Shown here piece after piece: positions 23,493-36,800 of a DNA stretch of 64,000 nt (positions within the stretch are counted from its first letter, which is position 1; each line of letters opens with the position of its first letter). The stretch lies in contig JAQFWX010000030.1 in assembly GCA_027605045.1 (NCBI GenBank), positions 472,534 to 536,533 of the forward strand, written 5' to 3'. A program made the position numbers and the translations under genes. Below the pieces are notes generated by a model. It saw nothing but the letters and a program-made list of their open reading frames with translations, was not told the DNA's origin and made no database searches. This stretch comes from Phallus indusiatus. Its lineage: Eukaryota > Basidiomycota > Agaricomycetes > Phallales > Phallaceae.

Positions 23493-26400
23493 TTACGACT
23501 CGAACATCAGTTTAGCAGATCCATTCGTCAAATTGTTCAACGGCGCAGAGATAGAATTCGACAGAGGTCGCCTTTCGCGAAACGTCGTCGTCGTCGTTCC
23601 ATTCACCTGACCCACCGTCAACGTGTCCGAGTTTCCATTTCCTCCATTCACAATTCCGTTCCCATTCCCGTTCTCGTTTCCCTGTCCCATTCCATTCCCA
23701 TTCCTCAACGCACTAGAAGTCGGACGAGAAGACGAAAACCTCTCATTTCCCAAATCCAAATTGGCAAGAGTCGACGTCAGATATTCAATCCCTTGACCAT
23801 CTCTCATGATGATCTTACTCGTCTGTTGCTGTTGTTGCTGTTGCTGAGACTGCATCCCCGGAGGAGTCCGACGCATCATAACAGGCGAAACCGTCCCCGA
23901 ACTAGAATGAGACTGATAATGCTGATGCTGATGCTGGTGCTGATGTTGCACAACATGGTGAGCATGAGAATAAGGCGAATGCGAGTCGTTTCTCAAAATA
24001 TCACTAGCCTGAAACGATGTTCCTCCTCCTCCAACAAGATCCGAAGGAACATACGACGATGACGAAGACGAAGAGTACGGTCCTCCTCCTCCTCCTCCTC
24101 CATTGTTGTTCAAAGAAGTAAGGTTAGTGAGATTCGCCAAACGCAATGGCGGGTTGGTATTATTGCTTCCATTCACACCATTAGCCGAAGAAGAAGAAGC
24201 AGAAGAAAGCGACGCGTCTCCTGGTCCTAATCCTGGAGAAATAATCTCTTCGGTGTTGTAATGGCCAGCAACGGTCGCAGAAGGTGATATTGATATTCTA
24301 TCGTTGACATTGTAGCCGGCGTGGGAATAGGTGTATGCGCGCGGGCGTGATAACGGGATGGACAGAGATTCTTTGCTGTTGTTAAATTTACCAGAAGTCT
24401 GGTTCACGAAATGCGGCTGAGAATCTGTTATTGAAATAGTCAGGATTAAATGGGTTGACAGATCATGGAGAAGGGTTGAAATATATATACCATTGGGAGA
24501 CGCGGCCGGTTGTGGATTATACCCCAAAGAATACAACAACTGAAGTGCCTGCTCTTGCGTCAAATGTAGCATCGGTTGAGTTTGGCCGCTAGATAAAGCA
24601 GCCGCTAAACGATTTGCATGTTCAGCTTGTGCTTGTTGAGCCGCTTGAGCTGCAGCCTGAGCCGCTTTATCTACAAAAATGGTTTTAACAAGTTAACGTT
24701 AACGAACAGACACGGAACTCTTTTTTTTTTTTTTGAGAGGTACGTACATTGACTTCGTCCCCAGCTTAATCTGATTCTGCTTCCACCGATAGGAAACCCT
24801 TGCATGCGCTCGATTGCACGTTCGGCGTCTGCTTTTCGAACGAATTGTACGAATCCACAGTGCTTCCCGAGTGGAACTTTGACCTAGACGGAAGAGAATG
24901 TTTAGAAAGGCGAAGTGGATGATGAAACGATGAAACGATGAGAGGTGCGTACATAGTGGATATCACCGAATGGCGCAAAAAATGTTCTCAACGTCTCTTC
25001 CGAAATAAGAGGTGAAAGTCCACCAACGAAGACCTAGGGGAAGAAGTTGGTAACCGTCATAGACAAAATAATTTTTTTTTACTGACTGTAGTATTATAAG
25101 GATCCGTGCTCGTAAGCTGTTCACCATTAGGTCCAATAAGATTTCCCAATATCGCTCTAGCCTGAGCTTGATGATTCCACGCCTCATCAAGCAACCCGTT
25201 CCCACCGCCACCACCACTGCCATACAACGACGATGACGACGGTGTCGCCGAAGAACCGTACCCGAAATTCCCGAGAGTAGCCATTTGCTGTATATGCGCC
25301 AGATTCCACTTCTTAGCGGGTGGGTTCGATGGTTTTTCAGCCGCCAACTGTTCGATCTGCGCTAAAATCTGAGGAGTCACTTGAAAGGTTTGAACGGCTC
25401 GTTCGGAATTTGGTGTTTTAGCTGACGCAGAAGAAGATGAAGAGGAAGTGGTGGTAGTGGTGGGTTTGTCGGGTGTGCTGGAACCGTTGGAGTTGGAACC
25501 CTTTGGATGGCTAATAGTCTGGGTGGTGCTATTGGATATCGTCGCAACAGGTGAGGACAGGCTGCGAACCAGGGGGGGTTTATCGGTTGCGCTGTCACCA
25601 GGTCCTTCAATGTTGCCGTTCACCTTCTCGGATTGTTGTTGTTGGTAAGCAGGGCTACCACTGCTGTTTCCCATAGTGGCGGCTGCGTTGCCGTCTGGTT
25701 TGAATTTGGCGGTCGCGGGAGAGACACGCACTATAAGCACCATGAGCAATTTTTTCAACGCTGAGAAGAGATCAAAGTACGAGGAAGACTCACTCGGACG
25801 CGAGAGACAATATAGCCCGTGCATTTCGATCAAGGCACGTTGTTGATCCGCTTCATCAGTGAACCTATCATCGGAGAAGAAAGAAGCAGAGTCAGCGATA
25901 CAGAACCATTAAAGAAGAGCGCGGAATTGCCATGCTTCTCCTAACCTGACAAAGCCGTAGCCCCGACTGACACCGGTCACGGGATCCAACATGATTTTAG
26001 CAGATTTGCAACTGTAAAACGGGCGAATAAACTTGGGCTCTCTGAAAAAACATAATAAGCGTCAATTCTGACTAGCATATATCGATATGTTTTTACCTGT
26101 CATTTCGTAATCCTAGCACTGGATTTCTGAATACTGCGACTAGATCTGAGTTGGATGTTTCTGGAGCGAGATCGCCGACGAAAATGGAGTATTCTCTTTG
26201 TTGTTGGGGCTGAGACGATGACGCCGATGAATTGGTAATGTTTGCCAAGGATATTGCGTTGACGACAGCTTGTTGAGGAGGAGGAGGAGGCTGAGAAGGA
26301 GCAGGAGAGGTATTCGGGAGAGATAGTGTCTGCGAGAGTTGAGGAGAGCTGGCCCACTGCAGGTTAAAAGGTCTAGACGAGTTTGGCATTAGGAGCGGAG

Positions 26401-27157
26401 CACCCGAGGTATCCATGTGATTGAGAGAATGCAGAGAGGACAACACGCTGGCTGCGTGTGCTGCGGTTGGGAAGGTGATAAGACAATAGCCCGGATTGTT
26501 GTGTTGGGGTATAGAATCAGAGGACGGAGGCGGGATTTTGATGGTGACTGGGTTATTTGTGGGATTAGGGGTAGTGATGGTGCTGTGGGTGGTTTTGGCG
26601 TCGCCGTTGGACAGCGAGGAGAGTGTGTTGCGATCCCATCCCATGAGACGGACGACTTGACTTGCGTATTCGTGATCCATCCACGGCTCGAGGTTTGACA
26701 TGCAAAGTGTGTTGGAATTTGGTTCAGGAGGAGGAGGTGGAGGAGGAGGAGGTGGAGAAGGAGGAGATCGGTCGAACCCGGGATGGTCTGGGTGATGGTA
26801 ATAGTGATAATGGTGGTATTTGTTGTTGTCGGCAGAGGCGGGAGGAGAGGAGGAGGGAACGGCGGCGATGGAGTTTGGCCAGCTGCTCCAGTGGTGAACG
26901 TCGTCTGGATGAAGGGAAGAAACAGAGAGGGAGGAGGAAGAGGAGGAAGAGGCGCCGCGGGTGGACCGTGTCACTGTCACTGTGGGCGGGTGTGCAGTGG
27001 CAGGAGTGTGTGTGTGAGTGGAAGGGTGCATACTCCCCAAAGAGCCAATCTGCCAGATGGAAGCGCCGGTGCCGCCGTAGGCCCAGGAAGGATGGTGGTG
27101 CACATTGCTGCTATTGCTGCCGTTGGGGTATGTGGCGTAGTCACCATAGGAATTCAT
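23493..27157 (-). CDS. three-RRM RNA-binding protein of the Nam8/Ngr1/Csx1 type
   Basis: Eight exons (27157-26097, 26041-25946, 25864-25794, 25730-25087, 25033-24953, 24883-24748, 24670-24491, 24424-23493) join exactly to 1,066 residues. RRM1 begins near residue 150 (LCMSNLEPWMDHEYASQVVR). RRM2 near 327 has RNP2 SIFVGDLAPE and RNP1 SRGYGFVRF. RRM3 near 625 has VFVGGLSPLIS and KHCGFVQF. This three-RRM layout, with the wide gap before RRM3, is that of yeast Nam8 and Ngr1 and fission yeast Csx1, which bind U-rich RNA in splicing or mRNA stability. It is far longer than those relatives because of Ser/Gly/Pro-rich linkers, polyproline in exon 1, a HQHQHQHQH run and a polyglutamine run. The region after RRM3 has QEQALQLLYSLGYNPQP. 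RNP motifs are intact, so it should bind RNA; target unknown. Confidence 0.9.
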
Positions 27158-27345
27158 GTTGGTTTATCCGCAAAAAAAGAAAAAAAGGAGAAAATGCGTG
27201 TGGGAAGCGGAGAGCGAGAAAGCAAAGACAAGGAGACAAAGAAGACTTTTTTTTTGCGACGAGGAAGAAACAAAAAAAACACAGAATAACTTGAACGATA
27301 GCAAGAAGCAAACGATATAAAGAAAAACAGGAAAAGAATTTGTTT
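27158..27345 (-). promoter_or_regulatory. pyrimidine-rich 5' leader of the RRM gene
   Basis: Read on the coding strand, the 190 nt before the start codon are largely C and T, with runs such as CTCCTTTTTTTCTTTTTTTG and CTCTTTTTTT-like stretches. CT-rich leaders are common at fungal promoters and transcription starts. Here they match the U-rich binding expected of the encoded protein. Confidence 0.4.
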
Positions 27346-28111
27346 TTATGTTCAAAAAGCCTTGTGGACGACACGAATTCTGCGCCGTTTCGACCGTCGA
27401 CCGTCGTGTCGTGGGAGGGTAAGGGAGGGGGAGCAAAGGCAAGGACCAACAAGGACAAAGTCAACCCGCTTGCGAATGTGTGTACCGCTGTCCTCAAAAG
27501 GCCCCAATCCAAGAAAAGAAAAGCGGCCGGCGTAAACAGCCCAGGCCACCCTCACTTACATACATACCCACTAGCACCCAAGACGACGGCTCTTGTCCTG
27601 AGTCTCAATTTTTTTTTCTCTTATCATTTATCATTTAATTATTATTTTTCATTTTGGGCTTACATTCATTCACTCCATGCCCCGGATTGTTCGGGATGGA
27701 CATTCCTGCGATGTGCGATGTGTGGGTGTGTCCTAGATCGGTGGGAAAAATGTCTCAGTCGGTATCGATACAGTGGGGTGGCAGGTCGTGGCGCGGTGTA
27801 AAACAAACTTGGACCTACAGGCGATAACAGCCACTCGGAAATGCTAGAATTTACAGTTTATGAAGCACGAAATAACTTTCTTCAACCAGCTGTGAACTCA
27901 CTGTCCGAGAAAATCGATTTCCTACACCCCGAGAAAGCCATGTGCGTTACCCTTTTCCAGTAATTAGCACCAACGGACTTGTCAAAAATTGCATGCAAAC
28001 TTGCCCTGCCTGTATTTTCTTTGGACAGTAATCCGAGTCGATGATCCGGCCAGCGTCTTTGCGGGAGGTCTATCCACATCTCCAAAAATACATAATGTCA
28101 TATGCACGTTA
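27346..28111. other. intergenic
   Basis: Promoter side of the RRM gene and 3' side of the EVE gene. No coding sequence recognised. Confidence 0.5.
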
Positions 28112-29425
28112 TCATTTTTTGGCCTTTTTACTAGTAGACTTTTTTTTAGCCACTACAGTTTTCCGCTTTTTAGAACTAGATCTAGGCGTCTCGTCCTCGG
28201 CATTCTCATCGATATCGTTATTATCATCACCACCAGCCTCAGCCTCACTTTGACCGTCCTCTACCGATTCACCCTTTTTCCTTTTCTTCTTGTTACTAGG
28301 CTTCAACCCGAAACTGTCCAGTCCTTCGTACCCTTTGGTCGCGATCTTGAAAATCGCATCCCATGCGGCCTTATCAACTTGCTGAACGCTCAATCGGCCC
28401 CGGTTGAGAAGCGCCATGTCCTTAATAGCCTAGAAACCACAATTGATCAATATATAAAAAAAAAAACGCCCTTTGTTCTTTTTTTTTTTTGACTGTCCTC
28501 ATAACCTCTCATAAGGTATACACACGGACCTTGAGATCGTTTTTAGTCAGATAGGCCATTTCCACAGGAGGATCGATCAAAGTTGATATATGTCGCAGGA
28601 GCGCGAGAGGTACCGAGTGGGCCGCCCGGGCAACGAACCGGACATCGACCATGTACCATCTGGGTGCATCGGATTTCGTCTTTTCGTCGTAATAAGGGTG
28701 ATCTCTAAATTTGGAAAATAGAAATTATTCCATGTGTAGTTTGGGGACCTATATTACAGTTTGACTCACTTGTCCCATGCGGTATCTGAGAAGAAGAAAA
28801 AATGAGTCAAATTGGGAGATGTGCTCATTTGGGAGATTGGACACGTACGATCTGGATATGCTTCTTTTGCGATCTGTGTGTTCAATTTTTTCTCGTTAGT
28901 AAATTGGATTACATACCCATATGGTTAAAAATCCCGAACCTCAGCGAACCCCATGATACCTATTCTCGGAAGATCGTCGCAGTCAATTGAAGTGGGAAAG
29001 CAGCCCTGAATATCATAAAATGTACCTGGATTCTTGGTATTTGAGTGGTAGAATAGCACCTAAATGGCCAAATTTACTCGGTAGTTAGCGTAGGCAGCAA
29101 CCTGTAGCAACGAACTTGAAGAGCGTTACCTTATCGTGCACTTTCATCCCTTTCATGAAATTTCTCGCTTGATAATTACGTACGCCCTCCCAGGCTGTAA
29201 CCTTGACTTTTTCAAAATCGTCAATACTAAACTAAGATGAATGTCAGACCGAATAATATATATTATACTTGAAGGTGTCCTCACTTTGACGTCTTTTCCT
29301 TTAACAATTCGCGAATCCGGCTCGGCTTTCATAAGATAATACGAACATGACGCTAAAAATGATCGCACAATGAGTCAAATTCAACATCTTGTTTTTTTTT
29401 TGGACGTACGTTCTGGCTCTGCCAT
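28112..29425 (-). CDS. EVE-domain protein (thymocyte nuclear protein 1-like)
   Basis: Nine exons join exactly to 257 residues; borders include 29425-29410, 29352-29285, 29231-29130, 29059-29026, 28959-28940, 28873-28849, 28704-28530 and 28429-28112, with a 16-nt exon near 28780. The EVE fold is clear: [20 protein letters not shown], then [60 protein letters not shown] and RWYMVDVRF. This matches THYN1 and its bacterial relatives, whose pocket is thought to recognise modified bases in DNA or RNA. The last 70 residues are an added tail: KKKRKKGES, an acidic stretch, then [19 protein letters not shown], which suggests nuclear localisation. Several exons are below 35 nt. It is transcribed away from the Ras GAP gene. 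Confidence 0.92.
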
Positions 29426-30812
29426 GGTAAAAGCTCTCAGTTGACGTGTTTGTAATCACCACTGACCAGTTTCGGTCACAACTCAAACGCGATCGGTAAC
29501 ACCGTAGAAAAGGCTTAGTGGCAGATCACATGATTATACGACTTCAAAAATAGATTACAGAACCGCCGAATGCCGAAAGCGCGATTTGGCAGTGGACTAG
29601 ATCAGACATATGCAAGCCATGGCATCAACTTCGTGGCACGGCAAAATTATATACATACATTGTGAAACTTGGAGAATTCACTACATAGACAGCTGTAGAT
29701 GAGGTCATTCAATCTGTCAAGCATGTCAAGGCTCGAAGAGTTATGCACGTGAGATGATTGATTTCTTTCTTTCTTATTCAAAGGTTTGAAGAGCTAATTT
29801 CGAAGTCGCTAGATGATGCATGGATCGTCCGCTTTCCCAAGAGGTACAAGCTCATTCGGCTGGGACTAAGTACGCTTCCCCAGGTCTCCAAAGTAACGCC
29901 ACTCACCTCACTTCCGGGATCACACGCACAGCTCAAGGAGCTAGAAGCCGAGTCAAAAAAGAAAAACAGCCTTTGTGTCTACGGTACCACGGAAATAGCG
30001 CAAGTCCCTTTGACTTGTATCAACAGCAATATAAAATGGCGAACAGATGCGGGTGACAGCATGTGAGAAAGTTGAGTATATCACACGAGCTCGGGACGTG
30101 TGTGTAATCTGGTGTAATCTCGATTAGGTCAGATTCAACTGAGTGACAGTCTCCGCGATGATTGATCAATCAAATTTCGAATTTCAAATTTCAAATGCGA
30201 GCCCTGGATGTGTTTTTTCGTACTGAGACAGACAGAACCATCGTTATCAGAAATTGGGCTTGAACAATCACGTCAAAGACTCAGTCAGGAGTCAATGGCA
30301 GGACATGGCAAGGATGCTTCCCTCTTTGATTTGAAGTTCCGATGATGGGCAATAATGACTATGGTTAGCGTTTATTCTTTTGTTGCTGGGGTCTCCAAGA
30401 AAGAAAGAGCTCGTGCAAAATTAAATGTACTTGTTCGCGAGAATATTGTTTTTTTGAAAGGGAAGAAACAATTGTCAACGCGTCGGATGTACCACTGATC
30501 AAAGGACCCTAAGCGGCGCGGCAGAATAATGATGTCAAGTGATCGGGGGACCGGCACGCAACTGCAGGGGCGCGTCTCAACTGTTTCAACACAACAAATA
30601 CAAGCGCCGTATACATAGGCGAACCCGCCCTTCCACACTCATCTTCGTAACTCGCACACACACCCACACACACACACATTCCGCCCTGTAAAACATCCTT
30701 TATTTCCTCTTTTTAAAATACTGCGAACTAGGAACGAGCAAGTGAAACACAAGTCAAAACAAGCGAACAAAGCGCGTGCTGCCGTTGTTGCTGTTGCTGT
30801 CGTCGCTGTGGG
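29426..30812. other. divergent intergenic region between the EVE and Ras GAP genes
   Basis: Both genes start at its ends, so it should hold both promoters. A purine and (CA)n-rich leader lies just before the Ras GAP start (CACACACCCACACACACACA near 30655). A 102-codon open frame at 29758-30066 is not recognisable. Confidence 0.45.
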
Positions 30813-33800
30813 ATGATGGCTACTCGGACCGGAAGGGCAAGACGAACGCCTCAGTCTTCGTCTGGTACTATCGCCTCCCAAGACACAACTTCCGCACGGC
30901 CGTCCATCAATAGCATGAATGAGCACGCTCGTTCTAGTTCTGTCCTTGCCAACAATAACAATAACCCTCATCTTTCGAATCCTCACCTTCCCTATCAATA
31001 TAGCCAAATCAACTCTCCTAACGACCGTATCGTCAAGAATTTAGTTGACAAGTTGCAGGCGAAGGTATGTGTTGTATTTGAGCAGTTCAAACTCTTCTCT
31101 TCTTAATCGGCGTGTTTCTCCTCTTCTAGTTACCGTACTATTCCGGCCATAGATTATCCGATTTAGAGGAGAATGAATCCGTGAATCAGCTTGTTCAGGG
31201 GCTTGTTCAGCTTTCGAGACGAAGTGTCAGTCAAATCCTCATGTGGCTTTTTGAAGTTCTCAACAAGCTAAGTACCGTACGTCCTGTCCTTTCTTCCTCT
31301 CTTGCTCGCACACATGGTTCCTGAGTTTCATTTAGAGATATCATCCCTCAAAACCAGCTTTGGACATTCTTGAATCCGAACTCTTTGTGCTACGTTTAGT
31401 GGTCCGAGTCTTAACCTTCCACTGGAACACACACGTAGCGGGAACAGAACCCAGCTCTTCAACAGGACCAGGTAGCCCAGAAACTCCACCTCCGCCGCCA
31501 ATATCAATAAAATCACCAGTCTCATTACCCGTACAAACTTCTCCTCCCGTTTTGGACCACGAATTGGCGGGTTACGCATTAGCTTGTGCAGCCATTTATC
31601 TGCGCCGTGTAGGACCTACCACCATCGAGCACCTCATTTTGAACGAACGAATGGAAGAACTGGACAGACTTCAGGAGATGCGTATATTCGAGCGTGATAC
31701 GGCTGTGTTGCATGCGACACATCATATACCTGTAGATGATGGTCTTATCCTCGAGCCGCTTTCGAGCCTCAAGTCGAGTACTGAACCGTCTTTCCTTGGT
31801 AGTAATGGGAATAATAGGAATGGGAATGGGAATGGGAATAGTAATGGCGGTGGAGGACATCATCAGTATCATCCTCCGCATTCTAAAGCTCCAACAACGT
31901 CGTTTCGTTTATCGACGAATGGGAATTCTCGTGTTGCGCCGTATATTCCATCAGCTCTAACTGTCGGACTGTACTCTGCTACCGGTCATTCTGACATTCT
32001 GGCATATCTTGCTCATCTGTACGTTCCCCTTTTAACTTAAAGTTCTGTAACATGTTATTCAACCTTTATATTTTAGGGGCGGACGTGTTATTTATCGAGT
32101 ATCGGCAACAAACTGGCCAACTGTTCTTTCACGAATCAAAACCAAGATAGGCCATCTCGCAAGTGATCCACTAGACGAAGGCAATATCATCGACTTGTTA
32201 ATGATCGTCTACAGTCTCATCAACAAAGACCGCTTAATCGAGTTCTTGCAACGTATGTAAAACCTTAAACCTTTCTATAATCAAGAACAACTTACGATTA
32301 CGATATCACACATGTTTTCAGTGATACAATCTTTACTCGTCAACATGAAACCAAGCTCTCAAAGTGCAATCGCCATTATACTAAGATTAGTCATCTGGCG
32401 ATGGATCAACGACTTTGGCGACGAATACGCGGACGTTTTTCAGTCTTCTCGTCGGAGACTGGAGGGTCAACCCGAGCGCATTTTCGACGTGTTGTTCCAG
32501 TTGACGTCGTCCGTTAACAAGCGCATGATGTGGCCGACGCTTTCGACGTTGTTGGCTATCAGTCCGGAGCGGTTGCAAGCTGCCGATGATGCACTTACTG
32601 GGAGGCTTCCGTTTGGAAAGAGGGTATGTAATGTTGCTTTAACATGCGGGGGTTCTCTAATTTTTTTATTGCTTTTTTTGTAGCATAATAATATACTTGA
32701 GGTGTTTCATGGAGCTATTACGACTCAGTTTAAACTCGGAGAAACTGTTATGCGCTGTTATAACGATATATGCAGAGCGGCGTATCTTCTTCCTCCCGTT
32801 TCAGCCAATGATGCATTGCATTCATTAGCTTCCGATCTTGCGGACCAACTCAAGGTTTGATTTCAATTTCAAATTTCCCACTTTTCTTATTCTTAATTTT
32901 TCTATATCAGAGTCGGTTGAGTAATCCTCCAGAACCAAAACCATTTTACGAATCCAACGAGCCTCTCGACGTGAACCTTTATGCGGAAAGTATTGTCACT
33001 ATTTTGCGGTATAACCCCTCGTTATCGCTCAATATCTTCCTGGAATGTCTGGAGCCGAGTCGTTCGCCTGCTGTCAAGTTATGCGTCGTTCGGGCTTTGA
33101 CGATTTATGTTGTCGAGGTTTGTCTTAACGAGAAGCTTTTCTTCAAGCATGTAACCCTAACACGCGCCCTCTTTTTTGTGTTTTAACAGGATGTAACGTA
33201 TCCTCGGCAACCTCCATTGGACAAGTCTATTTATCAACTCGTTGCGCCAAAGCTTCGGTCTATAACGAGGGTGCGTTTGCGAAGAATTGTTGTTTTTTTA
33301 TCATTGCGTTATTAAACCTTTTTACGACAGGAACTATTCGGAAAAACGATCGACATGTCTTCTTTCCCTTCGGTCCTTCGAGACAAAGAAAAGTTAGAAA
33401 GAGAAAAAGACAGAGAAAGAGAAAGAGAAAGAGAAGACGGTCTCATTTTCGACGATCGCAAAGATTTGCTCCTCGCCATTCAAACATTATGGAGAATCGA
33501 TAACGGGTTTTTGTTTTACAATATGGACGAAAATTCCGCTCAAGTGCTTGTAACCCACTCGACGAATATTGTGCACAAGCATCATGATCCGTCTGTTCAG
33601 GCTTCTGTTTTGAGGACGTTTGGAACTGTTTTGTCGCGGATTAGTGATCCGTCGGCGGAGTATATTGAAGAGATGAATATTTTCTTGTTTCATTCTACGT
33701 ATGTTTCTCCAGCCTGGTCGCTTCTTTTGGTTTGATTGACGAGCGTCCTATTTTAGGTTTATGGTTATGCGGGGTACGGCGTTGAAGATCTTGGAGAATC

Positions 33801-36800
33801 CGGATGATCTGGAGTTGGGAAAGATGAATATGGGCACCTCGCTTGCAATCTTATCACAGCTACTCGACACTACATCGGTACGTAGAAGCCTCCTTTCTGA
33901 CATATTCAGTCTAACCAACTATTGAAATTATACAGCAACACCGCGTCGAATGGAAATACAACGACGATCGGACTACCTGTTTAGCAGTCCTAGAAATAGC
34001 ACTCTTAACTCTCCTCACATCCGCTCGCGTTGACGTCTGCTCTTTCGCAGCGCGTGGATTACGTTTACTAGCCCAAGTCGGACAAGACACCATTATCCCC
34101 GGACCAACCTATTACACAGACGACAAACCCGCTTCATTTATGACGCTTCTCGAATCGGTGGGCGATCCGAAAGCGCTTGTTTTAGGGAGAGTCGAGTTCC
34201 AGAAGCGGGCGAGGCAGGTGGCGGGACCGTTAGCGTGTCCGAGCACGTCGCAGTTGGCAGCGTGGAGAGAAGGGTATTTCAGATGGTCATATTTGAATTC
34301 GTTGTTTTCGTCGTCCACGACGTCGTCGTCGTCGGATTCGAGGTCGTCTTCTGACAAGTCGGGTAGTTTTGATGCGCTGTTCTTTCGGAGACTTACGACT
34401 AAGGTAAAATCGTGTTTTTTTGCCTATTCTCAGGTTTTCGCTGATGGATGGGTTGTTTTCGTGTAGGAACGTTTGTGGACTTGGGTGAATCTTATGTTAA
34501 TGCTGGCTGTGACATCCGGTAGTTGCCTCAGTGATGATCCGTCTTTGAATCCACCCTCAGAATACCGGCTTCCGTTCAGACCAAGCTTTTCCGATGAAAG
34601 ACCTTCGCGACTGATAAAAAGATTCATTAACGATCTCGTGGGAATTTTGATGTCCGGAGATGTTTTACTGTCTGAGGAGATTTATGCTCATTTGGTGGCG
34701 AGAGACGCGTTAGGCTCCGAGTTGGATTCGAGATGGTTCCCGTTATTGTTCGATATTCTAGATAGGTATGACGTGAAATAGTCTTATGTCTTTGAGACTA
34801 AAACTGACGTCGTTTTTTTTTCTTTCTTTAGCAAATTGAAATCATTACTGTCGGCGAATAGTCAGGAAACTGTCTACTTGGTCTTTGTCTCCATCGATCA
34901 AATCCTTTCTGTCCTGAAACTCGTTCTTGAACGAATCACTGTAGCCGAGTCTGCAGCGCTGACGGTAGATTTGGGTAATATGCTGGTTATGCTGTCAAAA
35001 CTCCTTCACCGCCCGTCCGAACGCAATTTCGACGTGCGGATCAGAACGAGGTTTTGTGCGATACTCGACATTATTCATGAAAAGGCGCTACCCGTCAAGA
35101 ATGATAATGTTGTGCGGAATAGTCTTTTTGAAGTCGTGACTGACTGGGTTTGGGAGGTTCGTTTCGCTTCATGTTAAGTTGGTGATGTTCGTATACTCAA
35201 CTCATAATCTTGTTATAGGTTTATACGGAAGACACTAGCAGTAGCCGTGTGGAGCCAACTGCGAACTATATGGATGTTACGATTGCCGCTTTGAAGACGA
35301 TCGTCAATCTCTCAGAGAATCTGCAGCTTTTGGGTTCTAGCGGAAAAGCGACGGATGATATGGATTTGAATGTTCCGTCAAGGCTCTTTAGTAGATACCT
35401 TGGTATCTTGCTAAGAGAGGTGGAAGCTAAACGGATGGAAATGGAAGATAAACGAAGAGAGGTAGAGCCTAAACGGAGGGAGTTAGAACCTAAACGAAAG
35501 GAGAGCTTTTGTGTACGTTGCACAAAATCATATATTATATTCTTTCTACTAAAGCTTTTTGTGCAGGAAGACAATCAAGCTGATAAATACGCTTCTCAAG
35601 TTCAAGCGCTGGTTATCGCGGCGATCACCAATTTACTCTCTGCTAATCCGACAGCAGGTGCAAAACATGTATTATCGCTGTCATTCAATGCCAGCCCTCG
35701 ACTACGTACCATATTTTGCCACGTATTCAGCCAGGTGCTGAGTCGCAATGTGGATTTTGGGGAGTATCATGAAACCTTTCTTCATACCAGCAGGAAGAGT
35801 CGGCTATGTGAAGTGAGTGTTCCGTTGTACGTGTATCGTGACTTAGTCTAACAAGAAATGCAGTTGGTCAAAGAACGCGATGTAAGCGATTTGATTTCTT
35901 TTGGTTTTTTTGATGGGTTGTTAATGAAGTAGCTTTTACTCTATGCTATCATTGATCTCTGTCCGAGTAACGAAACAGAGACAATGTCCGCGCTCCTTCT
36001 CAATCTATTCAATACGCAAAAGTACGCGAATCTGTCAAGCTTACAGCTTATCAATTTGACTGTTATCATTAGGGGCATGTTGAACCTACTTCGGGTTGTC
36101 GTAAGCAGACAGGTCGCTATGGCAGGCGAGTCTATTATCTGTTCCTGTTTCTTTAATAGTATTAACAAGGTTTGGTATAGAAAATCCGACGGATTTATTC
36201 CGTGCAAATGACCTTTGCGGACGAATCTTTTCGGGTTTTGCAAAGTCACATGGATATATTTACCTTCGCAATATCATTTCGCATTTGATAGTCGCGATGC
36301 AGGATCCCCCAGAAGGCAAAACTTATGAAGTTGATCCTTCAAAGATAAGACCCGATGAATCTCAAGAGGAGAACGCCAACAATCTTCAAAATATAAGCAC
36401 TGTCATTCTCGAAGTCCTGACGGATTCATGGGTGACGCTTCCTGAGTATGTAACTCATTAGCTCATGAAACTTTTCTCATTTAACGCGTAAAATTCAGTA
36501 TGCTCCGAGAAGGCTGTCGAGTTATTAATGATGCTGTGTATGCTCCACCTCTTGTCTGCCTTTGTTTTATTACTTACTTACATGAATCGGGTCTTCAGTA
36601 CGGAAAAGTGGGGAGAAGAGTATTTTGCGCCCATAGGGGCCTTTCTTTTCTTGCGTTTTGTGGTAAGAATCCCCCTTTTCCGCCCCTTGTTCAAGTGTGC
36701 TTAGAGCCTTTAAACTAGGTTCCAGCTATTACATCACCAGAAACGATTGATCTGGAAATCCCTCGCGACGAGGTCCGCTTGCCGCCGTTCAAAAGAGGGC

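Noticed and set aside
27340..27801. 153-codon plus-strand frame upstream of the RRM gene
   Set aside because: It lies in the promoter and leader of the minus-strand gene, with low-complexity composition and no recognisable domain.
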